Part shown: piece by piece, positions 17,928-26,847 of the stretch
Layout: every line of letters starts with the position of its first letter
How positions within the stretch are numbered: the stretch's first letter is position 1
Made by a program: the position numbers and the translations under genes
The notes under the pieces: generated by a model
Database searches by the model: none
The model's input: the letters and a program-made list of their open reading frames with translations, nothing else
What the model was told of the DNA's origin: nothing
Origin: an uncultured Opitutaceae bacterium
Lineage (GTDB): Bacteria; Verrucomicrobiota; Verrucomicrobiia; Opitutales; Opitutaceae
Direction: 5' to 3'
Assembly: GCA_903891325.1 (NCBI GenBank)
Contig: CAITEC010000042.1
Span: 31,988 to 95,987 of the forward strand
Length of the DNA: 64,000 nucleotides

Positions 17928-19448
17928 TCAGCCTGAAGCCAGTTTCCGATGCTGGGGGAAGACGCCCCGCAAGGCGAGGCTGAGCCGGTCCTGCAGGGCC
18001 TGAAGGTCGCGGTAGCGGGCGGCCTCGGCCGCGCGCGGGGCGCAGCGGGTCTTTTCGTCGACCGCGACGATTCCCGCCGTGAAGTCCGAGATCGCCGCCC
18101 GCGGACGGCCGCCGCGGCGGGCGACGCACCAGGCCGCCTGCAGCGCGCCGCCGAGGGCCGCCCCCTCGTCCTGGACCATCGCCACGACCGGCACGCCGAA
18201 GACATCCGCCATGATCTGCCGCCAGGCGGCCGAGCGGGCGCCGCCGCCGGTGAGCCGGATCTCCCTGGCCTTTACGCCGAGCTTGGCCAGGCGCCGGAGC
18301 CCGTAGTTCATCCCCAGGGTCACGCCTTCCATGGCCGACCGGGCGATGAAGGCCGGCTCCATCGTCCGCTGGTTGAGCCCGAGCAGGACACCGGTTCCCG
18401 TTGGCACGTTCGGCGTCCGCTCGCCGGCGAAGTAGGGGAGGAGGAGGAGCCCGCCGGCGCCGGCCGGCGCCGAGGCAACCGCCGCGTCGAGCGCCGCGTG
18501 GTCGTAATTGAACAGGGCCCGGACCCGCTCGGTCACCGTCGTCACGTTCATCGTGCACAGCAGCGGCAGCCAGCCGCCGGTCGAGGAGCAGAAGGGGGCG
18601 ATTTCGCCGGTGGGGTCGATGACCGGCTTGGCCGCGAAGGCATAGATCGTCCCGCTCGTACCGAAGCTGGCCGTCACGATGCCCGGGCGGACGTTGCCCG
18701 TCCCGATCGCCCCCATCATGTTGTCGCCGCCGCCCGCGCTCACCACGACACCGGCCGGAAACCCGTAGGCCTTTGCGCGGGCCGGATTCAGGACGCCGGC
18801 AGCCTCGTCGGACGGGGAGAGCGCGGGAAGCCAGTCGGCAAGCCGCGGATCCACCGCCCGGATCGCCGCCGCGGACCAGGCCCGTCGTCGGACGTCCATC
18901 AGGGCCGTGCCCGACGCGTCGCCGTATTCCATCCGGTAGTTCCCGGTGAGCCAGAAGTTGAGATAGTCGTGGGGGAGCAGGACGTGGCGGAGGCGGCGGT
19001 AGTTGGCCGGCTCGTGCCGCTTCAGCCAGAGGATCTTCGGCGCGGTGAAACCCGGCAGGAAGGGGACGCCGATCTTCCGGATGGCGCCCTTCTCGCCGCC
19101 GAGCTTCCGGTTCAGGATCGCGCATTCGGCGACCGTGCTCGTGTCGCACCAAAGCTTGGCCGGCCGGATCACCCCGCCGCCCGCGTCGAGCGGCACGAAG
19201 CCGTGCTGCTGGCCGGAGACACCGATCCCCCGGACCCGGCTGCCGTCGATCCGGGCGCTCACGGCGGATAGGACGGAGTCCAGGGCGGCGGTCCACTCCG
19301 ACGGATCCTGCTCGGCGTGCCCGTCGGGCAGCCCACCGATCATCCCGTGGGGCGCGCGGGCCTCCGCGACAACCTGCCGCGCCTCGAGGTCGAGGACGAC
19401 CGCCTTTGTGCTCTGGGTGCCGGAATCGATGCCGATGAAAAGGGACAT
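17928..19448 (-). CDS. xylB: Xylulokinase
   Basis: This 506-residue FGGY kinase phosphorylates D-xylulose to the 5-phosphate. The N-terminal phosphate loop is FIGIDSGTQSTKAVVLD, followed by GHAEQDPSEW and the catalytic-region GISGQQHGFVPLD (GQQHG is diagnostic for xylulokinases). The second domain has GTSGTIYAF and the adenosine-binding LTGGGARSAAWRQIMAD. It starts two bases before the end of the dehydrogenase gene upstream and lies six bases before xylA. With xylA it sends xylose to the same product that araBAD makes from arabinose. Confidence 0.95.
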   Translation of the reverse strand: MSLFIGIDSGTQSTKAVVLDLEARQVVAEARAPHGMIGGLPDGHAEQDPSEWTAALDSVLSAVSARIDGSRVRGIGVSGQQHGFVPLDAGGGVIRPAKLWCDTSTVAECAILNRKLGGEKGAIRKIGVPFLPGFTAPKILWLKRHEPANYRRLRHVLLPHDYLNFWLTGNYRMEYGDASGTALMDVRRRAWSAAAIRAVDPRLADWLPALSPSDEAAGVLNPARAKAYGFPAGVVVSAGGGDNMMGAIGTGNVRPGIVTASFGTSGTIYAFAAKPVIDPTGEIAPFCSSTGGWLPLLCTMNVTTVTERVRALFNYDHAALDAAVASAPAGAGGLLLLPYFAGERTPNVPTGTGVLLGLNQRTMEPAFIARSAMEGVTLGMNYGLRRLAKLGVKAREIRLTGGGARSAAWRQIMADVFGVPVVAMVQDEGAALGGALQAAWCVARRGGRPRAAISDFTAGIVAVDEKTRCAPRAAEAARYRDLQALQDRLSLALRGVFPQHRKLASG

Positions 19449-19449
19449 G

Positions 19450-20388
19450 TCAGTTCACGACGTTGGCCGGCTTGCCGGCGAGAAAACCGCGGACGTTGGC
19501 AACCGCCGTGTCGAGCAGCCGGGCGCGCGCACCGCGGGCGCCCCACGCCTGGTGCGGGGTGATCAGGCAGTTCTTTGCGGTAAAGAGCGGATTGCCCGCC
19601 GGGGGCGGCTCAATGGACAGCACGTCGAGCGCCGCGCCGGCGATCCGGCCGGCATTGAGCGCCGCCGCGAGATTCGGCTCGTTCACGAGCAGGCCGCGGC
19701 TGGTGTTGATCAGGAGCGCCGTCGGCTTCATCCAGCCGATTGTCCGTTCATTGATCATCTCGCGCGTCTCGGGCGTGAGCGGGCAGTGCAGGCTGATCAC
19801 GTCGCTCGTGCGGAAGACGGATTCCAGCTCGGCGGTCCCGCCGGCCCGCCGCGTGAAGGCGACCTTCATTCCCATCGCGGCGGCGATCCGCCCGACCGCG
19901 CTTCCAATCCGCCCGCCGCCGACGATGCCGATCTGGAGCCCGGCGAGCTCGATGATGGGCGAATCCCAGTAGCAGAAATCCGGGCAGCGGGTCCAGCCGC
20001 CCGAGGCGACCGAGGCGGCGTGGTGCCCGGCGTGCCGGGTCATTTCCAGAAGGAGGGCGATCGTGTGCTCGGCGACCGCCCCGGTGCCGTACTCCGGCAC
20101 GTTTGTCACCGGGATGCCCCGGGAGCGCGCGGCGGCCGCGTCCACGACGTTGTGGCCGGTCGCCAGGACACCGATGTACTTCAGCCGGGGCAACTGGGCA
20201 AGGGTGGCGGCCGGGAGCGGGGTCTTGTTGGTCAGAAGGATGTCCGCGGGGAGGGCCCGGGCGACGATTTCGGCGGCCGGGGTCCGGTCAAAGCACGTGA
20301 AAGTCCCGAGTTCGCGCAGGGGCGACCAGTCCAGGTCGCCGGGATTCAGGGTATGGCCATCGAGAACGACGATATCGGGGCGGCTCAT
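19450..20388 (-). CDS. D-2-hydroxyacid dehydrogenase (glycerate dehydrogenase-like)
   Basis: This 312-residue NAD(P)-dependent enzyme has the Rossmann motif GIVGGGRIGSAVG, the catalytic Arg in NTSRGLLVN and the catalytic His in LITPHQAWG, as in hydroxypyruvate reductases and glycerate dehydrogenases. PEYGTGAVAEHTIALLL is the usual family strand. The start at 20388 is chosen because AAGGA lies seven bases before this ATG. It heads the xylose operon, so it may reduce glyoxylate, hydroxypyruvate or a 2-keto acid formed in sugar use. A short dyad overlaps its leader. Confidence 0.88.
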   Translation of the reverse strand: MSRPDIVVLDGHTLNPGDLDWSPLRELGTFTCFDRTPAAEIVARALPADILLTNKTPLPAATLAQLPRLKYIGVLATGHNVVDAAAARSRGIPVTNVPEYGTGAVAEHTIALLLEMTRHAGHHAASVASGGWTRCPDFCYWDSPIIELAGLQIGIVGGGRIGSAVGRIAAAMGMKVAFTRRAGGTAELESVFRTSDVISLHCPLTPETREMINERTIGWMKPTALLINTSRGLLVNEPNLAAALNAGRIAGAALDVLSIEPPPAGNPLFTAKNCLITPHQAWGARGARARLLDTAVANVRGFLAGKPANVVN

Positions 20389-20396
20389 TTCGATCC

Positions 20397-20413
20397 TTGG
20401 GTGGATAACCCAA
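20397..20413. promoter_or_regulatory. Short dyad ahead of the xylose operon
   Basis: TTGGGT and ACCCAA are perfect complements separated by GGATA, only nine bases upstream of the dehydrogenase start and touching its AAGGA. It could be a small operator or a hairpin that hinders ribosome binding. The gap also has to hold the divergent promoter of the second oligopeptidase. A 6-bp stem may occur by chance. Confidence 0.35.
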
Positions 20414-20495
20414 ACGGGGCGAACGTCCATTTTTTAAATCTTGAGCGGCCCCTGAATTGGGAACAGGAAGGCCGGGCGTCCTGTTTAAAGACACC

Positions 20496-22658
20496 ATGCA
20501 TTCCCTCCATCGGCGAATCGCCCCCCTTGCCCTCGCCCTCATCGCCGCCGCTCCGGCCCTGGCCCAGTGGAATTATCCGCCGACCCGGACCGTCGACGCC
20601 AGCGACACCTATTTCGGCAAAACCTACGCCGACCCCTATCGCTGGCTGGAGAACCTCAAGGCCGACGACACCAAGGCCTGGTTCAAGGCCCAGGCGGCGC
20701 TGACCGACGGGCTGCTCGCGAAGATCCCCGCCCGGGAGGCCCTTGCCCGGGAGTGGATGGAGATGGACCGGCTCCAGCCGGCAAAGTACGGGGACATCAT
20801 GTACGAGAACGGCCGGGTCTTCTACAAGAAGACCCTCGGGGGCGAGAATGTCGGGAAACTCTACTGGCGCGAGGGTTGGAAGGGCGCGGAGCAGCTCCTC
20901 TTCGATCCCACGACCTACAAGGCCGGCGTCGTCACGACGATCGAGAACATCTCCCCTTCCGTGGACGGAAAACGCATCGTGCTGGGGCTGTCGGCCGGCG
21001 GCGCGGAGTTTTCCGAATTGCGGGTGATGGACGTGGACAGCCGCGCGCTCCTTCCCGAGAAAATCTATCCGTCGTACGGGCCGATGGGCTGGACCCTGGA
21101 CAGCACCGCGTTCTTCTACGACGCGGGCAAGGTGACCGACATCAAGAGCCTGGGGATCGAGCTGAACCGCAAGACAAGGCTCCACCGGCTGGGAACCGCG
21201 GTCGCGACCGACGCCGACTTCTTCAGCGACGAGACGAACCCCGAACTGGGGATCGAGCCCAAGGAGTTTCCCCAGGCCGGCGTGGATGAATCCTACCCCG
21301 ACTACCTTGTCGCCTCGGTGAGCACCGTGCAGAACGAGATGCGGATGTTCTACGCGCCGATCTCGGAGATGGGCGGGCCGAAGATCGCCTGGAATGTCCT
21401 CTGCCGCCCGTCGGACAACCTCGTCCGGGGCATCGAGTTCATGGGCGACTCCGTCTACGCGGTGACCCACACCGGGGCGCCCCGCTACAAGCTGGTCCGC
21501 ACGTCGGTCGCGCACCCGGACTGGGCGCACGCGGCGACGATCCTGCCCGAGGCGGCCGACTCGATCACCGCGCTCGCGAAGAGCCGGCACTTCCTTTTTG
21601 TCGTCTATTCCAACGGCGTTGTCGACCGGGTCGTCCGCTACGATCCGGCGACCGGGAAGTCCTCCGAGGTCGCGCTGCCCGGATCGGGATCGGTCGATGT
21701 CTCCTGCCCGGACTGGCGGACCGACAACTGCATCGTCTCGATCACCGCCTGGATCAAGCCCAAGACGCTATACGACTACGACGCGCTGACCGGGGAATTC
21801 CGAAAGAGCCTCTTCAACTCCGATGTCGCCTATCCCGGGTTTGAGAACCTGGTGACCGAGGAGGTCGAGGTGCCGGGCCACGACGGGGCGATGATTCCCC
21901 TTTCGATCATCTACAAGAAGGGAATTCCCCGGGACGGGAGCAATTCCTGCATCCTGGAGGGCTACGGGGCCTACGGGATCAGCTACACACCGGCCTTCAG
22001 CGTCCGCCGGTCCGTCGCGCTCCGCGGGGTCGTGGTCGCGTACGCGCACCCCCGCGGGGGAAGCGAGAAGGGCGAGGACTGGTACCGGGGCGGCTACAAG
22101 ACGACCAAGCCGAACACCTGGAAGGACTACATCTCCTGCGCGGAGTACCTGGTGGCGAAGGGCTACACGAGCCCGGCGAAGCTGGGCGGGGTGGGGACGA
22201 GCGCGGGGGGGATCCTGATCAGCCGCGCCATCACCGAGCGGCCGGATCTTTTTGGCGCGGCGATCTGCAATGTCGGCTGCGCTAACGCCATGAGGATGGA
22301 GTTCACGTCAAACGGGCCGGCCAACATCCCGGAATTCGGTACGGTCAGGGATCCGGTCGAGTGCCGCGCCCTCTATGAGATGGACGGGGTCCAGCACGTG
22401 AAAAAGGGCGTCAGCTACCCGGCCGTCATGTGCGTGGGCGGATGGAACGATCCCCGCGTCTCGGCCTGGGAGCCCGGGAAGTTCGCGGCCGCCCTGCAGG
22501 CGGCCAGCACCTCGGGGAAGCCCGTCCTGATGAAGGTCAACTACAACAACGGGCACTTCACCGAGGAGAAGATCGTCACCTTTGAGAACTTTGCCGGGCA
22601 GTTCGCCTTCCTGCTCTGGCAGACCGGGCACCCGGACTTCCAGCCCGCCGGCAAATGA
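20496..22658 (+). CDS. Secreted prolyl oligopeptidase (S9A), copy 2
   Basis: This 720-residue enzyme is strongly similar to the copy at 14245-16410 over its whole length, including TDASDTYFGK-like openings and a matching end (LLWQTGHPDFQPA). A signal peptide ends at APALA, followed by the propeller and the hydrolase domain with Ser569 in GTSAGGIL, Asp in GWNDPRVSAW and His in NNGHFTE. It is expected to act outside the cytoplasm on proline-containing peptides. I start at the ATG at 20496, where the signal peptide begins. Its stop lies two bases before fdhD, so the downstream run may be cotranscribed. Confidence 0.92.
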   Translation: MHSLHRRIAPLALALIAAAPALAQWNYPPTRTVDASDTYFGKTYADPYRWLENLKADDTKAWFKAQAALTDGLLAKIPAREALAREWMEMDRLQPAKYGDIMYENGRVFYKKTLGGENVGKLYWREGWKGAEQLLFDPTTYKAGVVTTIENISPSVDGKRIVLGLSAGGAEFSELRVMDVDSRALLPEKIYPSYGPMGWTLDSTAFFYDAGKVTDIKSLGIELNRKTRLHRLGTAVATDADFFSDETNPELGIEPKEFPQAGVDESYPDYLVASVSTVQNEMRMFYAPISEMGGPKIAWNVLCRPSDNLVRGIEFMGDSVYAVTHTGAPRYKLVRTSVAHPDWAHAATILPEAADSITALAKSRHFLFVVYSNGVVDRVVRYDPATGKSSEVALPGSGSVDVSCPDWRTDNCIVSITAWIKPKTLYDYDALTGEFRKSLFNSDVAYPGFENLVTEEVEVPGHDGAMIPLSIIYKKGIPRDGSNSCILEGYGAYGISYTPAFSVRRSVALRGVVVAYAHPRGGSEKGEDWYRGGYKTTKPNTWKDYISCAEYLVAKGYTSPAKLGGVGTSAGGILISRAITERPDLFGAAICNVGCANAMRMEFTSNGPANIPEFGTVRDPVECRALYEMDGVQHVKKGVSYPAVMCVGGWNDPRVSAWEPGKFAAALQAASTSGKPVLMKVNYNNGHFTEEKIVTFENFAGQFAFLLWQTGHPDFQPAGK

Positions 22659-22659
22659 C

Positions 22660-23514
22660 ATGGAAATCCGAAACGCGACGGATCCGGCCTGCGACTCGCC
22701 CAGCCTCCACTGGACGTCGACGGACGGCTGGTCCTCGGTTTCGGAGCGCCTGGTGGTCGAGGCCCCGCTTGCGATCGAGATCGCCTACGAGCGCCAGGGG
22801 CAGGAGGTGCGGAAGGTTCTGGCGGTCACGATGCGCACTCCCGGATCCGACGAGGAGCTGGCGATCGGCTTTCTCTTCTCAGAGGGGCTGATCGGGGGAC
22901 TTGAGGACGTTACCGGCGGCGCGGCAGCGGCGGAAAACTCCCGGGGCGAGGCGATTGCCACCTGGCGCGTCCGGCTGGCCCGCGCGCCCGGCGAGGAACT
23001 GCAGCGCGTCAGCCGCGGGCTCATCACCAGCTCCGCCTGCGGCCTGTGCGGGCGCTCGACGCTGGAGGGGCTGCCCCTGGGCGGCGCCGGGGCGGTCCCC
23101 CTGGGCGAGCCGCTCACCTGCGAGGCGATCCTCGCCCTTCCCGGGGAATTGCGCCGCCTCCAGAAGACCTTCGACGAGACGGGCGGCTGCCACGGTGCGG
23201 CGCTCTTTGACGCGAAGGGCCCCCTGCTCCTCGCCCGCGAGGACGTCGGCCGGCACAATGCGGTGGACAAGCTGATCGGCGCCGCGCTGCTGCGTGGAAT
23301 CCCGGCCGCCGGGAAGATCCTCGCCCTCAGCGGCCGGGCCAGCTTCGAGCTGGTCCAGAAGGCGGCCGCGGCCGGGATTGCGGCGGTCGTGGCCGTCGGC
23401 GCCCCCTCGTCGCTGGCGGTGACAATCGCCCATGAGACGGGCATCACGCTGATAGGCTTCACGCGCGGCAACCGGTTCAACGTGTACGCGCACGCCGCGC
23501 GGCTGAAGACCTGA
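22660..23514 (+). CDS. fdhD: Formate dehydrogenase accessory sulfurtransferase FdhD
   Basis: This 284-residue cytoplasmic protein transfers sulfur from a cysteine desulfurase to the molybdenum or tungsten centre of formate dehydrogenase. The essential pair Cys127 and Cys130 lies in SSACGLCGRS. Other family stretches are DEELAIGFLFSEGLI, ARE-DVGRHNAVDKLIG and LSGRASFELVQKA. The N-terminal 25 residues are not conserved. It begins immediately after the second oligopeptidase and is followed by a MOSC gene and a MobA fusion, so this is a cofactor-maturation run. The probable client enzyme is encoded at 56605-60806. Confidence 0.95.
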   Translation: MEIRNATDPACDSPSLHWTSTDGWSSVSERLVVEAPLAIEIAYERQGQEVRKVLAVTMRTPGSDEELAIGFLFSEGLIGGLEDVTGGAAAAENSRGEAIATWRVRLARAPGEELQRVSRGLITSSACGLCGRSTLEGLPLGGAGAVPLGEPLTCEAILALPGELRRLQKTFDETGGCHGAALFDAKGPLLLAREDVGRHNAVDKLIGAALLRGIPAAGKILALSGRASFELVQKAAAAGIAAVVAVGAPSSLAVTIAHETGITLIGFTRGNRFNVYAHAARLKT

Positions 23515-23524
23515 TTCAAGCGCC

Positions 23525-24001
23525 ATGATCGTCACGCGGCTCTTTCTCTGCCCCGAGCATGTCTATGTCGGGCACTTCGGCCGGCTCGCCGGGACCGAGC
23601 CCATGGAGCGGGTCGACCGCGTTCGTGCCGTCGCCGGCCGGGGGCTCGAGGGGGACCGCTATTTCGACAAGCCCTCGGGTCACAAGGGACAGGTGACCTT
23701 CTTCGCCGAGGAAACCTGGCGGGAGCTCCGCAGGAAATTCTCGCAGGACGGGCCGGGGCCGGAAGTCTTCCGCAGGAACATCCTCGTGCGGGGCGCGGAC
23801 CTGAACGCCCTGATCGGCGCGGAGTTCGAGGTGCAGGGAGTCCGCTTCAGCGGATCGGAATACTGCAAGCCCTGCTTCTGGATGGACCAGGCGTTTGCCC
23901 CGGGAACCCTGGACGCATTGACGGAGTGGAAGGCCGGCGGGCTGCGCGCGCGGATCCTGACGGACGGCTGGCTCGAGGCCCCGGCCGCAGACGAAGGTTG
24001 A
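23525..24001 (+). CDS. MOSC domain protein
   Basis: This 158-residue protein is a single MOSC domain, the C-terminal domain of molybdenum cofactor sulfurases, here stand-alone as in YiiM-type or MoaC-associated small proteins. Features are the GRGLEGDRYF motif, the GQVTFFAEETWREL segment, FRRNILVRG, and the single key cysteine in YCKPCFWMDQAF. MOSC proteins bind or move sulfur onto the Mo/W cofactor or reduce N-hydroxylated compounds. It lies ten bases after fdhD and three bases before the MobA fusion, which supports a role in Mo/W cofactor handling. Confidence 0.85.
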   Translation: MIVTRLFLCPEHVYVGHFGRLAGTEPMERVDRVRAVAGRGLEGDRYFDKPSGHKGQVTFFAEETWRELRRKFSQDGPGPEVFRRNILVRGADLNALIGAEFEVQGVRFSGSEYCKPCFWMDQAFAPGTLDALTEWKAGGLRARILTDGWLEAPAADEG

Positions 24002-24004
24002 ACG

Positions 24005-25564
24005 ATGCAGGGCTTCGTGCTGGCCGGGGGCGACTCCCGGCGGATGGGTTCCGACAAGGCGGAGATCGTCCTCGACGGCGAGCCGCTGTGGCGGCGGCAG
24101 TGCCGCGTCCTGCGCGAGGCGGGCAGCTCGCCGGTGGTCCTGGTCCGCAGAACCGGCCAGCGCGCGCCGGCGGGAATCGAGGTGATTCGCGACCGTTTCG
24201 GCGACGCGGGCCCCCTCGCCGGGCTCCATGCCGCGCTGGCCGCGGCGACCGGCGCGCACATTGCGGTGCTCGCCGTGGACATGCCCGGGGTGGACGCCGG
24301 CTGGTTTCGCCGGCTGCTCGGGTGCTGCCGGCCCGGCGCCGGGGCGATGGCCCGGCATCCCGCGGCCGCGGAGCCGCTCGCGGCTGTCTATCCCCGTGAG
24401 GCGATCGTCCAGGTCGAGGCCCGGCTCGGTCGCGGGGAATTCTCGCTCCAGGGCCTGGCCGAGGCGCTGGCGGAGTCCGGGGCGATGGCGCTTGTGCCAC
24501 TGCCCCCGGCGGAGCTGTGGCGGGCCGTGAGCATCAACACCGCGGCCCAGGCCTCCGCCTGGCGCGGCGACCCGGCGGCCGCACTCCTGGGCGAATTGCG
24601 GGACGCGGGCCTCCTCGCCGATCCGGCGGCGCGGCTGACACCGCTCTCCGGCGGGGTCTCCAGCGACATCTACCTTGTCGACGACGGCCCGCGGCGCTTC
24701 GTCGTCAAGCGGGCCCTCGCCAAGCTGCGGGTCAGGGACGACTGGTTTGCCGACCTGGGCCGCAATCGGGTGGAGCGGGACTATCTGGCCTATGCCCTGA
24801 AGATCGTTCGCGGGGCGGTACCCCGCGTGATCCACGCCGACCCGGCGAAGGATTGGTTTGCGATGGAATACCTGGGGGGCGACCTCCTCAACTGGAAGAC
24901 CGAGCTGCTCGCGGGGCGGGCGGATCCGGCGGCCGCCCGGCTCGCGGGGGAGACGCTCGGCCGGCTGCACGCCGCCTCCTGGGGGGACCCGGCCGCGCAG
25001 GCGACCTTCGACACGCTCCCAAATTTCACGGACCTGAGGATTGAGCCCTACCTCCTCAGCACGGCTGACCGCGTGCCGGCCGTCGCGCAAATCCTCCGGG
25101 AGGAGGCGGCCCGGCTTGCGGCGACCCGGATCGCGCTCGTCCACGGCGACTACAGCCCGAAGAACCTCCTGGTCGGGCCGGGCCGCGTGGTTGTCCTCGA
25201 CGCGGAAACCGCCTGGTACGGCGACCCGGCCTTCGACACGGGCTTCCTGCTCAATCACCTCTTCCTGAAGGCGCTCCACCGCGCCCCGGAGGGCGACGCG
25301 CTGCTCGCGCTGGTCGGCGAGGCGTGGCGGGCCTATGCCGCGGCGCTCGGCCGCCATGCCGACGCGGGGATCGAGGCCCGCACCGTCCGCCTGGTCCTTT
25401 CGCTCATGATTGCGCGCGTCCATGGCAAGTCGCCGGTCGAGTACCTCACCGACCCGGGCAAGCGCCGCGGGCTTTCGGATTTTGCCTGTCGACACCTGGC
25501 GCGTCCCCCGGAAACTGTGGCCGGGCTCGCCGCCGCCTGGCGCGCCGCCTTTTCCCGGACATGA
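24005..25564 (+). CDS. MobA-like nucleotidyltransferase fused to an APH-type kinase
   Basis: This 519-residue protein joins two enzymes. Residues 1-190 look like MobA, which attaches GMP to molybdopterin: the nucleotide loop LAGGDSRRMGSDKA, the DAGPLAGLHAAL motif, LAVDMPGV with its metal Asp, and an SINTAAQ end. Residues 200-519 are a phosphotransferase of the aminoglycoside/choline kinase group, with His380-Gly-Asp382 and Asn387 in VHGDYSPKNLLV and the metal-binding VVLDAETAWYGDPAFD. I know of no standard protein with this order. It overlaps the enolase-like gene by four bases. The first half could instead act on another nucleotide substrate, with the kinase making its phosphorylated partner, as in choline or anomeric sugar kinase pairs. 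Confidence 0.82.
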   Translation: MQGFVLAGGDSRRMGSDKAEIVLDGEPLWRRQCRVLREAGSSPVVLVRRTGQRAPAGIEVIRDRFGDAGPLAGLHAALAAATGAHIAVLAVDMPGVDAGWFRRLLGCCRPGAGAMARHPAAAEPLAAVYPREAIVQVEARLGRGEFSLQGLAEALAESGAMALVPLPPAELWRAVSINTAAQASAWRGDPAAALLGELRDAGLLADPAARLTPLSGGVSSDIYLVDDGPRRFVVKRALAKLRVRDDWFADLGRNRVERDYLAYALKIVRGAVPRVIHADPAKDWFAMEYLGGDLLNWKTELLAGRADPAAARLAGETLGRLHAASWGDPAAQATFDTLPNFTDLRIEPYLLSTADRVPAVAQILREEAARLAATRIALVHGDYSPKNLLVGPGRVVVLDAETAWYGDPAFDTGFLLNHLFLKALHRAPEGDALLALVGEAWRAYAAALGRHADAGIEARTVRLVLSLMIARVHGKSPVEYLTDPGKRRGLSDFACRHLARPPETVAGLAAAWRAAFSRT

Positions 25565-26847
25565 GAATCAAATCCGTTTCGGCCCTCCAGATCTTCGACA
25601 GCCGCGGGAACCCGACGGTTGAGGCCGAGGTCGAGCTGGAGAACGGGATCCGCGGCTGCGGGCTCGTCCCCTCGGGCGCGTCCACGGGCCGGCACGAGGC
25701 GCTCGAGCTGCGCGACGGCAACCCGGCCGATTACCGGGGGAAGTCCGTCCACCGCGCGGTGGCGAACGTCACCGGGGAGATTGCCGGGGCGGTTCGCGGG
25801 CGCGACATCCTCGACCAGGCCGGCATCGACGGGACGCTGGTCGCCCTCGACGGGACGCCGGACAAGACGCGGCTCGGGGCAAACGCGATCCTCGCGGTCT
25901 CGATGGCGGTCGCGCGCGCGGCCGCGGCGGCCCGCGGGGTTCCCCTCTTTGAAAGCCTGGGAGGGGGCACGCTCCTGCCGCTCCCCGAGATCCAGGTGTT
26001 CGGCGGGGGAAAGCATGCGGCCGGGCGTGTGGACCTGCAGGACTTCATGGTGATCGCCCTCGGGGCGTCGAGCTACGATGCCGCGCTGGCGATGACCGCC
26101 GACGTGATCGCCGCCGCCGGCGCAACGCTGAAGGAGCGGGGTCTCCTCGCCGGGGTGGCCGACGAGGGAGGCTACTGGCCGGTCTTCGACCGCAACGAGG
26201 ACGGGATCGCCGCGCTGGTCGCCGCGATCGAGCGCGCCGGCTACGTCCCGGGCCGGGACGTCGGCATATCCCTCGACGTGGCCGCGACCGACCTGTTCCG
26301 CAACGGGCACTACGAGCTGGGGTTGGAGCACAAGCGCCTCACCCCGGACCAGTTCGCGGGGCTCATGATCGGGTGGGTTAGGAATTTTCCGATCGTCTCG
26401 ATCGAGGATCCCGCGGCCGAGGACGACTGGGAGGGCTGGGGGCGCATCCGGGAGGCGATCGGCAACCGCTGCCAGCTGGTGGGCGACGACCACTTCACGA
26501 CGAACCTCACGCGGATCGAGCGCGGGATCGCCGATCGCACGGCCAACGCGGTCCTGATCAAGCTCAACCAGGTTGGGACCGTGACCGAGACGCTGCAGGC
26601 GATCCGGCTCACCCAGTCCGCCGGCTGGCTTCCGGTTGTCTCGGCCCGCTCGGGAGAGACCGAGGATGCCTTCATTTCCCACCTCGCGGTGGCCACCGAC
26701 GCCGGCCAGCTCAAGGTCGGATCCTTCTCCCGCGGGGAGCGGATGGCGAAGTGGAACGAGGTCCTCCGGATCCAGGCGCGGCTCGGGTCCCGCGCCCGCT
26801 TCGCCGGCGCCGGGCTCTTCGCCGGGGCCGGCATCCGCTTCCGATGA
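25561..26847 (+). CDS. Enolase-superfamily protein with altered active site
   Basis: This 428-residue protein follows enolase throughout: FDSRGNPTVEAEVEL, PSGASTGRHEALELRD, KTRLGANAILAVS, metal ligands Asp239, Glu282 and Asp309, acid Glu202 in ADEGG, base Lys334 in LIKLNQVG, and Lys385. Two conserved residues differ. The Glu of the LQEFM motif is Asp161, and the His that begins HRSGETED is Ala362. In yeast enolase these are Glu168 and His373, which line the side where the 3-hydroxyl leaves. A glycolytic role is therefore doubtful, and a different 2-phospho- or related acid is more likely. It is coupled (ATGA) to the kinase fusion before it and to a carrier after it. Confidence 0.85.
   Translation: MRIKSVSALQIFDSRGNPTVEAEVELENGIRGCGLVPSGASTGRHEALELRDGNPADYRGKSVHRAVANVTGEIAGAVRGRDILDQAGIDGTLVALDGTPDKTRLGANAILAVSMAVARAAAAARGVPLFESLGGGTLLPLPEIQVFGGGKHAAGRVDLQDFMVIALGASSYDAALAMTADVIAAAGATLKERGLLAGVADEGGYWPVFDRNEDGIAALVAAIERAGYVPGRDVGISLDVAATDLFRNGHYELGLEHKRLTPDQFAGLMIGWVRNFPIVSIEDPAAEDDWEGWGRIREAIGNRCQLVGDDHFTTNLTRIERGIADRTANAVLIKLNQVGTVTETLQAIRLTQSAGWLPVVSARSGETEDAFISHLAVATDAGQLKVGSFSRGERMAKWNEVLRIQARLGSRARFAGAGLFAGAGIRFR

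Noticed and set aside
16528-19296. 922-codon open frame on the minus strand across xylA and xylB
   Set aside because: The text is low-complexity Arg/Pro/Gly, the usual shadow of GC-rich genes. Both kinase and isomerase are read correctly in other frames.
25561-26847. Housekeeping enolase
   Set aside because: Two otherwise invariant residues are changed and the gene sits in a kinase/carrier operon, so I do not give it the eno symbol.
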